Below are positions 43,594-53,247 of a stretch of 64,000 bases of DNA, one piece after another (the first letter of the stretch is position 1; each line of letters starts with the position of its first letter). A program made the position numbers and the translations under genes. The stretch comes from an uncultured Ruminococcus sp. (GTDB lineage Bacteria; Bacillota; Clostridia; Oscillospirales; Acutalibacteraceae). The notes beneath the pieces were generated by a model. That model saw nothing but the letters and a program-made list of their open reading frames with translations, had not been told where the DNA came from and made no database searches. The stretch is taken from contig CACXBF010000003.1 in NCBI GenBank assembly GCA_902765855.1, positions 25,412-89,411 of the forward strand, read 5' to 3'.

Positions 43594-44379
43594 GTGAGAA
43601 TTGGTGCGTCGACAGCTTGTTTATATCCTATGGAAACAGAAAATGCCGTAGCTACGCTTATAGAAAATGGATTTCGCATAATAGAAATTTTTTTCAATTC
43701 ATTTTCTGAACTTGAGCCTGAATATCTTGAAGAACTTCATGAATATATTCTGAAATATGATTGTGAGGTTGTGTCTATACATCCTTTTTTATCGAGAATA
43801 GAGCCATTTCTGTTTTTTTCAAATTATGAACGGAGATTTTATGATACTGTTGATTTTTACGAGAAATTTTATAAGGCGGCTCAAATTTTAGGCGCCAAAA
43901 AACTTATACTTCATGGAGGTGCTTTTCCGGATAGATATAAACTTTCTGATGAAGAATATTGCAGACGCTTTGAAATTCTTGCAAAAAGGGGAGAGAATTT
44001 TGGAGTAGATATTCTGCACGAAAATGTAAATAAATTTCGTGCGTCATCGCCTGATTTTATAAGAGCTATGAAAAGAATAATTCCGGATAATGCAAAATTT
44101 ACGCTCGATTTAAAACAAGCTGTGCGTTCGGGATATAGCCCCTTTGAAATTCTAAATTCAATGGGAGATGGCTTGAAACATATTCATATAAATGACCATA
44201 TGGACGAAAAAGATTGTCTTCTTCCGTTTTGCGGAAACTTTAATTATAAAGAATTTTTTTTAGAATGTAAAAAGATTGGTTACGACGGAGATATTATTAT
44301 AGAAGTTTATAGAACTAATTTTAACAATGTTTCAGAACTTATGGAGAGTGCAAAATTGCTTTCTAAAATGCTTTTATAG
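43594..44379 (+). CDS. sugar phosphate isomerase/epimerase-like TIM barrel
   Basis: This 261-residue AP-endonuclease-2/xylose-isomerase-like barrel starts MRIGASTACLYPMETE. Metal-binding positions are seen in VSIHPFLSR, KLILHGGAF, ILHENVN, FTLDLKQAVRSG and HIHINDHMDEKDCLLPFC. Such proteins are sugar or inositol isomerases/epimerases; the substrate cannot be told. The start is GTG after TTGGAGAG. It is monocistronic between the lipoproteins and the Dabb gene. Confidence 0.87.
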   Translation: MRIGASTACLYPMETENAVATLIENGFRIIEIFFNSFSELEPEYLEELHEYILKYDCEVVSIHPFLSRIEPFLFFSNYERRFYDTVDFYEKFYKAAQILGAKKLILHGGAFPDRYKLSDEEYCRRFEILAKRGENFGVDILHENVNKFRASSPDFIRAMKRIIPDNAKFTLDLKQAVRSGYSPFEILNSMGDGLKHIHINDHMDEKDCLLPFCGNFNYKEFFLECKKIGYDGDIIIEVYRTNFNNVSELMESAKLLSKMLL

Positions 44380-44525
44380 AATAATATAGATAAAATAAAT
44401 TTGATTTTTGTCTTGAAATAAAAATATATTAAAATTATTCAAAAGTGCTTGAAGTTATTAATAAAATATGGTAAAATTTATGGTACTTGAATTGTTTTAA
44501 AAACTTTATTGTTAGGAGGATCAAT

Positions 44526-46547
44526 ATGTTAAAACATATTGTTTTTTGGAAAATCAAAGACAATGAAGATAAAGAAAAAAATATGGAACAAATGGTCAAG
44601 ATGCTTTATTCATTGGACGGAAGGATTAAAGGTCTTGAGTCTGTTGAACTTGGCTACAATTTAGATTCCTCATCGGAATATGATGTTGTTCTATATTCTG
44701 TTTTTAAATCTCCCGGAGCTTTGAAATTCTATCAGAATCACCCAGACCATGTTAAGTGTAAAAAATTTATTTCAACTATTGCAGAAAAAAGAGTAGCTTT
44801 TGATTTTGTGCCAGAGGACCCTGATTTCTTGGATATAGAACCTGACATACTTGATTTTGAAAAGAAAAAAGAGCCTATACCAGTTGTAGATATAAGAGAG
44901 CCTAAACTTGCCGAACCGCCTATTGAAAAGATAGAAGCACCAAAATCTGATGATAAAAAATTGCAGATAGATGTTTCTGATATTCAAACCTCTTCAAATG
45001 AATATCAAAGTCTTGTAAGGCCTGTTATTCCGGGTATAAATGCTCCAATTGATTTTGTGCCAACAGAAGAGCCTGAACCAGATTATAATATTATCCCTGA
45101 TTTTATACAGAAGTCTATTAAAGAAGCTCAGGAAGATTATGATGTTTTAGAGGCTATTGTTGATGAAGAAGACCCTTATGGCTTTGAAGTTGCGAGTGAG
45201 CCTGAGAAACCAATCGAGGTTGAAAAGCCGGTTGAGGCTGTAAAACCATTTGAGGTTGAAAAGCCAGTCGAAGCTGTAAAACCAGTCGAGGCTGTAAAAC
45301 CATTTGAGGTTGAAAAGCCAGTCGAAGCTGTAAAACCAGTCGAGGTTGTAAAACCAGTCGAGGTTGAAAAACCAGTTGAGGCTGAAAAGCCAGTCGAGGT
45401 TGAAAAGCCAGTCGAGGTTGAAAAGCCAGTCGAAGCTGAAAATCCGGTTGAGGTTGCAAAGCCAGTTGAGGCTGAAAATCCGATTGAGGTTGCAAAGCCA
45501 GTTGAGGCTGAAAATCCGATTGAGGTTGCAAAGCCAGTTGAGGCTGAAAATCCGGTTGAAGCTGAAAAACCGGTTGAGGTTGCAAAATCAGTGGAAACTA
45601 CTCCGATGCCTTTTGAATCAAAACCTAAAGTAAGTGAAGCAGATATTCCTCCTATACCTGTAAAACATAGAAAATCTCGTTTGTTTGGTGGCAAGAAAGA
45701 AGAGGAAGAGAATACTTCAAAAGAAGTTGATATGACAAACAAATGGCGTTGTCCATCATGTGGTCGTGTTAATGCTAATTATGTTGGTACTTGTGGCTGT
45801 GGCGCATCTAAGCCTTTAGATAATTTTGGTTTTATGTCAACAGATAATAGCTCGGAGTCTAAGCCTGAAACAAAGCCAGCACATGAAGAAACACCATCAA
45901 ACGCATGGAGATGCCCTAAGTGTGGCGCTTTACATGCGAATTTTATAACTGATTGCAGATGCGGTTATGTTAAGCCTGATGGCTTCACAGTAAATCCATT
46001 GGTAGGTGGTTTGAACTCTGATAATTCAAATAATCTTCCGCCATTTGCTCCTATGAGAGCGGTTGATATTGAATCTAAACCTCAAAGAGAAATAGGTACA
46101 GATATGCCTAAACCTGCTCCAATGGAAATTTCTTCAGTTGATAAAGAAAAGATTCGTGATTTGAAATTTGGTGAACATAAATTAGGCTTTGGTAAATCAG
46201 CTTCAAACGAGCCTAAGAAATCAGGGCCGCAGTCGGTTCAAACAAAACCGGAAAAGAGGTCATTCTTCGGACGCAAGAAGAAAGAAGAGGAAGTTAAGCA
46301 AGAAATTGATATGACTAAATTCTGGAAATGCCCAAAATGCGGAAAATATAATCATAACTATGTTGGTACTTGTGGTTGTGGTGAAACAAAGCCGTTTGAT
46401 TTTGATTTCGGAGCAACTACTAAGGAAGAAGATACTTCATTCATTCCTAAATCAAATGCTTGGAAATGCCCTCAGTGCGGAAAACTTAACAATAACTTTG
46501 TTTCTATTTGCCACTGCGGATATAATAATTCGGATACGACTGAATAA
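44526..46547 (+). CDS. Dabb-domain protein with hexapeptide repeats and four zinc ribbons
   Basis: This 673-residue multidomain protein has an N-terminal Dabb (stress-responsive A/B barrel) domain (1-97; KHIVFWKIKD, YDVVLYSVFKSPGAL, FYQNHPDH). An acidic linker and about 22 hexapeptide units of the type PVE(V/A)(E/V/A)(K/N) follow at about 226-356. Four zinc ribbons start near residues 407, 461, 600 and 646, each CPxCG then CxCG (such as WRCPSCGRVNANYVGTCGCG). The ribbons form two pairs; each pair is introduced by an FGxKKxEEE...DMT segment, so the C-terminal half arose by duplication. The ATG at 44526 follows AGGAGG. Function unknown; a cytoplasmic scaffold or RNA/protein-binding role is a guess. 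Confidence 0.88.
   Translation: MLKHIVFWKIKDNEDKEKNMEQMVKMLYSLDGRIKGLESVELGYNLDSSSEYDVVLYSVFKSPGALKFYQNHPDHVKCKKFISTIAEKRVAFDFVPEDPDFLDIEPDILDFEKKKEPIPVVDIREPKLAEPPIEKIEAPKSDDKKLQIDVSDIQTSSNEYQSLVRPVIPGINAPIDFVPTEEPEPDYNIIPDFIQKSIKEAQEDYDVLEAIVDEEDPYGFEVASEPEKPIEVEKPVEAVKPFEVEKPVEAVKPVEAVKPFEVEKPVEAVKPVEVVKPVEVEKPVEAEKPVEVEKPVEVEKPVEAENPVEVAKPVEAENPIEVAKPVEAENPIEVAKPVEAENPVEAEKPVEVAKSVETTPMPFESKPKVSEADIPPIPVKHRKSRLFGGKKEEEENTSKEVDMTNKWRCPSCGRVNANYVGTCGCGASKPLDNFGFMSTDNSSESKPETKPAHEETPSNAWRCPKCGALHANFITDCRCGYVKPDGFTVNPLVGGLNSDNSNNLPPFAPMRAVDIESKPQREIGTDMPKPAPMEISSVDKEKIRDLKFGEHKLGFGKSASNEPKKSGPQSVQTKPEKRSFFGRKKKEEEVKQEIDMTKFWKCPKCGKYNHNYVGTCGCGETKPFDFDFGATTKEEDTSFIPKSNAWKCPQCGKLNNNFVSICHCGYNNSDTTE
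45205..45590 (+). repeat. 18-base in-frame repeat array
   Basis: About 22 copies of an 18-base unit of the form GAGGTTGAAAAGCCAGTC and variants, inside the Dabb gene. Neighbouring pairs and triples are nearly identical, as expected from recent slippage. Changes in copy number would keep the frame. Confidence 0.92.
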
Positions 46548-46573
46548 AATTAATACATTTTAAGAAAATAAAT

Positions 46574-46620
46574 AAGACAGTACAATTTGTAAACTATGGA
46601 CAAGTTGTACTGTCTTTTAT
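46574..46620. terminator. bidirectional terminator
   Basis: AAGACAGTACAA pairs with TTGTACTGTCTT, with T/A runs on both sides, between the convergent Dabb and recombinase genes. Confidence 0.85.
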
Positions 46621-46622
46621 TT

Positions 46623-47627
46623 TTAATCTTTTCTTTTTTTGATTTTGGAAAGAGGATTGCTTTCAGCAGCTTTTTCCATTTGTGTGTTTGAAAGATGTGT
46701 ATAGATTTCTGTTGTGCTGAGACTTTCGTGACCAAGAATATCTTTGAGTATTCGAATATCAACATTTCCGTGCTGATACATAAGAGTAGCGGCGGTATGC
46801 CTTAGTTTATGAACAGAATATCCTGTAGAACCATTTAATGATGTAAGACCGATTTCGGAAAGATATTTTTTGACAAGCCATTGAACAGTTTTAGGGCTTA
46901 TTCTATTTCCATTTCTGCTGATAAACAGAGCGTTTTTATCCTTAGATGACTTAATGCTTCCATTAGGGCGAAGGGGGAGGTAGTCTTTAATTGCAGATAT
47001 ACAGGCTTCATTCAGATAAACTATTCGTTCCTTACTACCTTTACCGAAAAGCCTTAGAGTTTTTTCTTCATAGTTTATATCGGTGAGATTTATTCCGACA
47101 AGCTCAGAAAGACGCATACCACAATTCAGAAATAGTGTCAATATGCAATAATCACGCTCTTTATATTTTCCGTCAACAGTATTGAGAAGTTCTATGCTTT
47201 GCTCTAAAGATAGAAATTTCGGAAGCTTTTTTGATAATTTTGGGGTATCAAGTCCCTTAGAGGGGTCGTATTCGATTAAATTAAGCTTTTGATATAAAAA
47301 ATTGAAAAAAACTCTTATCGCACAAGATTTTCTTGCACGGGCCGCCGCTCCGTTATGTCGTGCATTGATACAATAGTTCATAAAATAGCTTATATCATTA
47401 AAACTGATTGTTTTTATGAAATCAAGGTCTATATCATCTATTGTGATTTTTTCTTCGTCGATATTTTGGTCTACGATTCCCTTGTGCTTTTTCATATATC
47501 TGAAAAATGTACGCAAACTAATAAAGTATTCATTGACAGTATTTTCTGAGCGGCCTTTTACATTCTGCATATAGCTTAGAAATTGCTGTAAAAGTTCAAA
47601 GGATTCATCAAGATATTGCTTTTTCAT
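46623..47627 (-). CDS. tyrosine recombinase (XerC/XerD-like)
   Basis: This 334-residue site-specific recombinase has an N-terminal SAM-like core-binding domain (10-130) and a catalytic domain with R in GMRLSELVGI, HKLRHTAATLMYQ (H-x-x-R) and the nucleophile Tyr in LSTTEIYTHLSN near the C-terminus. The length is slightly above classic XerC/D. No attachment site or mobile partner genes lie near, so a chromosome-dimer resolvase role is plausible, but a dif site was not found in the flanks. The start follows GGGGGT. Confidence 0.88.
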   Translation of the reverse strand: MKKQYLDESFELLQQFLSYMQNVKGRSENTVNEYFISLRTFFRYMKKHKGIVDQNIDEEKITIDDIDLDFIKTISFNDISYFMNYCINARHNGAAARARKSCAIRVFFNFLYQKLNLIEYDPSKGLDTPKLSKKLPKFLSLEQSIELLNTVDGKYKERDYCILTLFLNCGMRLSELVGINLTDINYEEKTLRLFGKGSKERIVYLNEACISAIKDYLPLRPNGSIKSSKDKNALFISRNGNRISPKTVQWLVKKYLSEIGLTSLNGSTGYSVHKLRHTAATLMYQHGNVDIRILKDILGHESLSTTEIYTHLSNTQMEKAAESNPLSKIKKRKD

Positions 47628-47761
47628 AAATTTACCCCCATAAAAAGCATCTAATTTAATTATAACATAATACCTCTATAAATTCAAAGTTTCGACAGAG
47701 CGGTGACAAAAATTTATTGAAAAATTTGTACTAAATTGCATATTTTTTTATTAACAAATTC

Positions 47762-47790
47762 TTGAAAAATATGTAAATATTGTATATAAT
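47762..47790 (+). promoter_or_regulatory. promoter of the beta-helix gene
   Basis: TTGAAA (47762-47767), a 17-base spacer and consensus TATAAT (47785-47790). Confidence 0.65.
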
Positions 47791-47841
47791 GTTCTTGTAC
47801 GATTTTTTAAGCTGTTATTATATTATTTATGAGGAGATTTA

Positions 47842-50364
47842 ATGAAACAATTTAAAATTATTTTGGCAGCATTAGTTGCAGCAACTATGATTCAGGCAGT
47901 TCCTATAACTGCAAATGCAAAAACAGACAATGATACTTCGAAATCAATAGTCACACAAAATACTGTACCGGATAAAATCATAAAAACTATTGATATTCAA
48001 ATTGAAGCAAAAAGTGGTTCGGATATTACATCTAAAGTTCAACAGGCCCTTAATGTCGCAAGAGATTTTGCGATGGATAGTGTACCGTATAGAATTATTA
48101 TTCCTAAGGGTACTTATACTATTTCTTCCACACTTGAGATTTATAGTAATACACAGATTTATGCAGTAGGGGCTCATATAATCAAGCAAAACCTTTCAGG
48201 AGGTATGCTAAGGACAGCTTTTCCAAGAGGTGGAAATCAACTTTATGGATATTCAGGATATAAGAATATTAAGATTGTTGGCGGAATCTGGGACGGAAAT
48301 TCAGAAAGTCCTAAATATGGAGAAGGAAAGTGCAAGGTATTTTCAAGCTTTAGATTTGCACACGCTACCAATATAACACTTGAGAATCTTTCTGTAACCA
48401 ATAATGTAGGTTCACATCATGTGGAGCTTGGAGGTATTGATGGCGTTACAATCACAGACTGTACTTTTGAAGGTTATAAGGACGGTGGCATTTCTGGCGG
48501 CAAAGAAGCGATTCAGCTTGATGTTATGTATAGTTCTGATGTTTTTATAGGATATCCTGCTTTTGATGATACGCCTTGTATAAATGTGAAAATATCGAAT
48601 AATAAATTTAAGAATGTAAACAGAGGTGTGGGAAATCATACTGCCGTAAACGGAGTTTATTTTGAAAATATAGAGGTTACAAACAATATTTTTGAAGATA
48701 TTACACAACAATCAGTTATTGCACTAAACTGGAAAAATTGTAATATATCAGGCAATACTATGAAAAATGTAGGTTCTGGTGTGGATTTTAAGTATATGGA
48801 ACCAAATTTGTATAATAATCCTAAGGTTGGCAATGCAAAAATAGATTCAAATGCTAAAGCAACTATCTCAAAAAATATTATATCATTAAGTAAAAATGCA
48901 GATACAAATCTTCCATATGTTTTTGGTATTCGTGCATGGGGTATGACTATTACAGAATCAAATAATAAAAATTCACTTCCGGAAGAAAATTACTATGTTG
49001 AGGATGTGAATATTTCTGATAATAATATTACTGCATTTGGCAAGGTTAATGCCGGAATTTCCGGAAGATTAATGAATGATAGTAAAATCTATGAAAATGT
49101 AATAGATTTTTCAAATTCTAAAGGAAGTGAAGATAGCAGAGGTATCTATCTAAAACAAAGTAATGGTAATAGAATAGAAAATAATAATTGCCATAAAATT
49201 AACGGTTCCGGCGGAAATGGTATACATCTTTCGGCAAGCGATAAAAATATTATAAAGACAAATACTGTTACCGAATGTACCGGAAGCGGTATTTCACTTA
49301 ATACTTATTCAAATGAAAATCAGATTATAGGCGGTAGCGTTTTCGGAAACCTTGTAAATGGGATTTCTTTAAATTCAAGCAATGCAAATACTATAAAGAA
49401 TATAAGCAAAATTAAGGGTAATGGTAATTATGGAGTTGCGCTAAGTAGTTCTTCAAGCGGTAATAAAGTTACAGATGTAAGTGCTGATTCAAACAAAAAG
49501 AGCGGAATAGCTATACGTGGTTCAAGCTCAAATAATATACTTACAAATAATGTTTCTAAAAACAATGGCGGAAATGGTATTTTGATTTATAATTCTAACA
49601 ATAACACTGTAAATCCATCTTCTTTCTTAGCTAATAATGATTACGGAATTACAATTTCAGGAAGCAGTAAATCGAATAAAGTAACTTCATGTAATTCAAG
49701 TAATAACCAAAAAGGTCAAATTGATATTACAGGTAAATCAAGTAACAATAATGTTGATGTAATAAGGACAAGCAGTGAGGCAAAGGGTATGATTCCGAGC
49801 GTTCCGCAAAATGCTAAGCTTGGAAGTCGTACATCTAATAAAATTAAAATTCAATGGAGTAAAAGTAAAAATGCAAGCGGATATTATATATATCGCAAAG
49901 ACAGCAACGGTACTTATAAAAAAATAAAAACTATTGAGGGAGGTTCGGTACTTTCTTTCATAGATAGCGGATTGACTCCGAATAAAATTTATTCTTACAG
50001 AGTCACTGCCTATTATAAATCAAATAATAATGTTATAAACTCAAGCTATGCTAATAATATAAATTGCTCAACACTTCTTAAAGCGACAGATAAGTTTACA
50101 GGAACAGCTACTAAAAATACAATAACTCTTAAATGGAATAAAGTTTCAGGAGCTACAGGCTATTATGTATATAAATATGATGCAAAATCAAAGAGATATA
50201 AAACGCTTATAACACTGAATAGTGCAAATAGCCTTTCTGTAAAAGTGACTGGTCTTAATTCAAATACAAAATATAGTTATAAAGTTATGGCCTTTAAGAG
50301 CACAAATAGCGGTACTTTAAAAGGAGATGCTTCAAAAACTTTATCTATTACAACTAAGAAATGA
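47842..50364 (+). CDS. secreted right-handed beta-helix protein with two fibronectin-III domains
   Basis: This 840-residue exported protein has a signal peptide ending near residue 26 (ITANA). A parallel beta-helix fold follows (80-640) with many short Asn/Gly/Ser-rich coils (NNISLSK-like and GNGIHLSASDKN turns), of the pectate lyase/NosD type. Two FN3 modules end the chain (about 655-740 and 750-840; IQWSKSKNASGYYIYRK and LKWNKVSGATGYYVYKY). No dockerin, LPXTG or SLH anchor is visible, so it is secreted free or bound through FN3. It may be a polysaccharide lyase or epimerase; catalytic residues could not be assigned. The start follows GAGGAG. Confidence 0.85.
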   Translation: MKQFKIILAALVAATMIQAVPITANAKTDNDTSKSIVTQNTVPDKIIKTIDIQIEAKSGSDITSKVQQALNVARDFAMDSVPYRIIIPKGTYTISSTLEIYSNTQIYAVGAHIIKQNLSGGMLRTAFPRGGNQLYGYSGYKNIKIVGGIWDGNSESPKYGEGKCKVFSSFRFAHATNITLENLSVTNNVGSHHVELGGIDGVTITDCTFEGYKDGGISGGKEAIQLDVMYSSDVFIGYPAFDDTPCINVKISNNKFKNVNRGVGNHTAVNGVYFENIEVTNNIFEDITQQSVIALNWKNCNISGNTMKNVGSGVDFKYMEPNLYNNPKVGNAKIDSNAKATISKNIISLSKNADTNLPYVFGIRAWGMTITESNNKNSLPEENYYVEDVNISDNNITAFGKVNAGISGRLMNDSKIYENVIDFSNSKGSEDSRGIYLKQSNGNRIENNNCHKINGSGGNGIHLSASDKNIIKTNTVTECTGSGISLNTYSNENQIIGGSVFGNLVNGISLNSSNANTIKNISKIKGNGNYGVALSSSSSGNKVTDVSADSNKKSGIAIRGSSSNNILTNNVSKNNGGNGILIYNSNNNTVNPSSFLANNDYGITISGSSKSNKVTSCNSSNNQKGQIDITGKSSNNNVDVIRTSSEAKGMIPSVPQNAKLGSRTSNKIKIQWSKSKNASGYYIYRKDSNGTYKKIKTIEGGSVLSFIDSGLTPNKIYSYRVTAYYKSNNNVINSSYANNINCSTLLKATDKFTGTATKNTITLKWNKVSGATGYYVYKYDAKSKRYKTLITLNSANSLSVKVTGLNSNTKYSYKVMAFKSTNSGTLKGDASKTLSITTKK

Positions 50365-50379
50365 GATTAAAAAAATCTA

Positions 50380-50408
50380 TTGACAAAGCATTTTTAAAGT
50401 GTTATATT
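50380..50408 (+). promoter_or_regulatory. promoter of T-box-thrS
   Basis: Consensus TTGACA (50380-50385), a 17-base spacer and TATATT (50403-50408), just upstream of the T-box leader. Confidence 0.8.
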
Positions 50409-50439
50409 AGCATTAGAAATCAAATAGATTAAATGTAAT

Positions 50440-50692
50440 GATAAGGAAGCGTTTTTCAAATACGGTTTCAAAAGAGAGCAGAGGTCATCGGCTGAAAGCC
50501 TTTGTGGAAACTATGATTAACGACACCGCCTTTGAACATTACTGCGAAATAAGCAGTAACGCCTGCCTGCGTTATGGACATTAACGAGATGACGGATTTT
50601 TATTATATTATCCGTTAAGCTTGGGTGGAACCACGGTGAAAATTCCCCGTCCCAATGTATCCTTAGTGATGCTTTGGGGCGGTTTTTATTTT
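50440..50692 (+). promoter_or_regulatory. T-box riboswitch (threonine) of thrS
   Basis: The leader contains the conserved T-box sequence TGGGTGGAACCACGG (50622-50636) and a terminator (CCGTCCC with GGGGCGG, followed by TTTTTATT, ending near 50690) that competes with the antiterminator. A candidate specifier ACC (Thr) followed by a purine is at 50525-50527. Uncharged tRNA-Thr would stabilise the antiterminator and allow thrS transcription. Confidence 0.92.
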
Positions 50693-50734
50693 GTCTGTTT
50701 GGTAAATTCTATTTTAATAAGGAGCTGTTGAAAA

Positions 50735-52681
50735 ATGATTAAGGTAATGCTTAAAGACGGAGTTGTTAAAGAGTATGAGAGCGGAACAACAGTTGCAGAG
50801 GTTGCAAAGTCACTTGGTGCAGGACTTTATAAGTCTATGTGTGCCTGTAAGATTAATGGTAATGTCTGTGATGTAAGAACTCCACTTACAGAGGATTGTG
50901 AGCTTGCTATCCTCACTTTTGATAATGTTGATGGTAAAAAGGCTTTCTGGCATACTACATCTCATATTCTTGCTCAGGCTGTTAAGAGATTATATCCTGA
51001 GGCAAAGTTTGCTATTGGCCCTGCGATTGACACAGGCTTTTATTATGATTTCGATGTAGAAAAACCATTCTCTCCTGAGGACTTAGAAAAGATTACAGCG
51101 GAGATGAAGAAAATCGTTAAGGAAGGACTTGAGCTTGAAAAGTTTGAGCTTTCTCCTGATGAGGCTGTTAAACTTCTTGAGGAAAAAGACGAGCCATATA
51201 AGGTTGAGCTTTGCAAGGAACACGCAGATAAGGGAGAGCCAATCAGTTTCTATAAGCAAGGCGAATTTATAGACCTTTGTGCAGGTCCTCACCTTATGTC
51301 TGTTGCTCCTGTAAAGGCTATTAAACTCACAGCCTGTACTGGTGCATACTGGCGTGGAAACCAAAATAATCGCCAGCTTTGCAGAGTTTATGGTGTTTCT
51401 TTCCCTAAGGCATCTATGCTTGAGGAACATCTCAAGATGCTTGAGGAGGCTAAGGAGCGTGACCACAACAAGATAGGCAGAGAACTTGAGTACTTCACAA
51501 CTGTTGACTATGTAGGTCAGGGACTTCCTGTACTTCTTCCTAAGGGTGCAAGAGTTATTCAGCTGCTCCAGAGATGGGTTGAAGATGTTGAGCAATCAAA
51601 GGGCTGCTTGTTGACAAAAACACCACTTCTCGCAAAGAGAGAACTTTATAAGATTTCAGGACACTGGGACCACTATCTTGATGGTATGTTTGTTCTTGGT
51701 GACCCATATGACGAGGAGAAAGAGTGCTTTGCACTTCGTCCTATGACTTGCCCATTTCAGTATCAGGTATTCCTCAATAAACAGCGTTCTTACAGAGAAC
51801 TTCCTATGAGATTGACAGAAACATCTACACTTTTCAGAAATGAAGCAAGTGGCGAAATGCACGGACTTATCAGGGTTCGTCAATTTACAATCTCTGAGGG
51901 ACACTATATTCTCCGTCCTGACCAGCTTGAGGAAGAATTTAAGAACTGCCTTGAGCTTGCAAAATATTTCCTTGATACAGTAGGTCTTCTTGAGAACTGC
52001 ACATTCAGATTCTCTCAGTGGGACCCTGAAAATAAGAATAATAAGTATGAAGGTACAAAGGAACAGTGGGAAGAATCTCAGGCTGTTATGAAGAAGATTC
52101 TCGACCATATTGGACTCGATTACGAAATCGGTATTGACGAGGCTGCATTCTATGGTCCTAAGCTTGATATTCAGTATAAGAATGTTTTCGGTAAGGAAGA
52201 TACAATCGTTACCATTCAGATTGATATGCTTGAGGCAGAAAGATTTGGAATGTACTATATCGACAAGGACGGTCAAAAGAAAATTCCTTATATTATTCAC
52301 AGAACTTCACTTGGTTGCTATGAAAGAACTCTTGCTTATATGCTTGAGCGTTTTAATGGTGTACTTCCACTTTGGCTTGCACCTGAGCAGGTAAGACTTC
52401 TTCCTATCAAGTCAGTTCATAACGAATATGCACAGTCTATCGCAGATAAGCTGACAGCACTCGGAATGAGAGTAACTGTTGATAGCAGAGAAGAAAATAT
52501 CGGCCCTAAGATTAAGAATGCAAGACTTGAGAGGATACCATATATTCTTGTTATCGGTGATAATGAGGTTGCCTCTAATACAGTTACAATTCGTTCAAGA
52601 AAAAGAGGCGAGATGCCTAATACTCCTGTTGATGAATTTATCAATATGGTTAAAACAGAGGTTGATACTAAAGAAAAATAA
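50735..52681 (+). CDS. thrS: threonyl-tRNA synthetase
   Basis: This 648-residue class II synthetase is full length. The TGS domain is at 1-62, the editing domain has HTTSHILAQAVK and CxGPHLxxT-like motifs (LCAGPHL), and the catalytic core has motif 2/3 regions (PMTCPFQYQVFLN, RLTETSTLFRNEASGEMHGL) with zinc-ligand Cys. The anticodon-binding domain is at the C-terminus (LPIKSVHNEYAQS and later). The start follows AAGGAG. It is controlled by the T-box leader. Confidence 0.97.
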   Translation: MIKVMLKDGVVKEYESGTTVAEVAKSLGAGLYKSMCACKINGNVCDVRTPLTEDCELAILTFDNVDGKKAFWHTTSHILAQAVKRLYPEAKFAIGPAIDTGFYYDFDVEKPFSPEDLEKITAEMKKIVKEGLELEKFELSPDEAVKLLEEKDEPYKVELCKEHADKGEPISFYKQGEFIDLCAGPHLMSVAPVKAIKLTACTGAYWRGNQNNRQLCRVYGVSFPKASMLEEHLKMLEEAKERDHNKIGRELEYFTTVDYVGQGLPVLLPKGARVIQLLQRWVEDVEQSKGCLLTKTPLLAKRELYKISGHWDHYLDGMFVLGDPYDEEKECFALRPMTCPFQYQVFLNKQRSYRELPMRLTETSTLFRNEASGEMHGLIRVRQFTISEGHYILRPDQLEEEFKNCLELAKYFLDTVGLLENCTFRFSQWDPENKNNKYEGTKEQWEESQAVMKKILDHIGLDYEIGIDEAAFYGPKLDIQYKNVFGKEDTIVTIQIDMLEAERFGMYYIDKDGQKKIPYIIHRTSLGCYERTLAYMLERFNGVLPLWLAPEQVRLLPIKSVHNEYAQSIADKLTALGMRVTVDSREENIGPKIKNARLERIPYILVIGDNEVASNTVTIRSRKRGEMPNTPVDEFINMVKTEVDTKEK

Positions 52682-52734
52682 TCTTTGTCTTAATTCTGAA
52701 ATTCTATTATTAAATTAGCTATTTATCTATATTC

Positions 52735-52769
52735 AGCACAGCTCGGGTTTCGGGCTGTGCTTTTTTTAT
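52735..52769 (+). terminator. terminator after thrS
   Basis: AGCACAGCTCG / CGGGCTGTGCT with GGTTT loop and a run of seven Ts. Confidence 0.92.
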
Positions 52770-53247
52770 ATATCATCTTTAAATATTATTGATAAAAACA
52801 TTTTGATTTTTAGCAGAAATCAGTAAAAAATAACAAAATTATTCTGTATTTTTATACAATATTATAATTTAATTTTTGTTAGTTTATACTAAAAGTCTTC
52901 AACTTGATATAGCATACCGCACGAATGTGATAGCGGAAAATGTAAAGTTTTCTGTAAGTATTGACAAATTGAATGAAATCGTGTTTAATAAGATTAAGGA
53001 AATTGAGAAACTATATTTTTATAGTGGTAGATAAATATTATTGCATAATAAAATAGTATTGTTTGATAAATATTATGCTTTTTAAAATTTCGTCGAACTT
53101 ATCTTGGTGTAAATTCGGAAATTTATTTTTAAAAAATCTATACAATAGAAAATATATAATTTCGTGTGATATAACATTCAAACTTAACATATTAAACTTC
53201 CGAAGTGAAACCGGTATTTTGTCGGCAAATGACAGGTGGTGAATTTT
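52770..53247. other. AT-rich gap upstream of the enzyme I-like gene
   Basis: No credible gene. A promoter candidate lies at 52961-52989 (TTGACA, 17 bases, TTTAAT), leaving a leader of more than 240 bases whose role is unknown. The frame on the other strand (53038-53349) overlaps the coding start of the next gene and has no ribosome-binding site. Confidence 0.55.

Noticed and set aside
45154-45742. Two long reverse-strand frames rich in Gln/Pro/Phe and in Thr/Ser/Gly opposite the Dabb gene
   Set aside because: They are products of the 18-base repeat read on the other strand; no ribosome-binding site, and the forward frame has clear domains.
47628-47841. dif site next to the tyrosine recombinase
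   Set aside because: No 28-base sequence with convincing Xer-binding arms was found in this gap.
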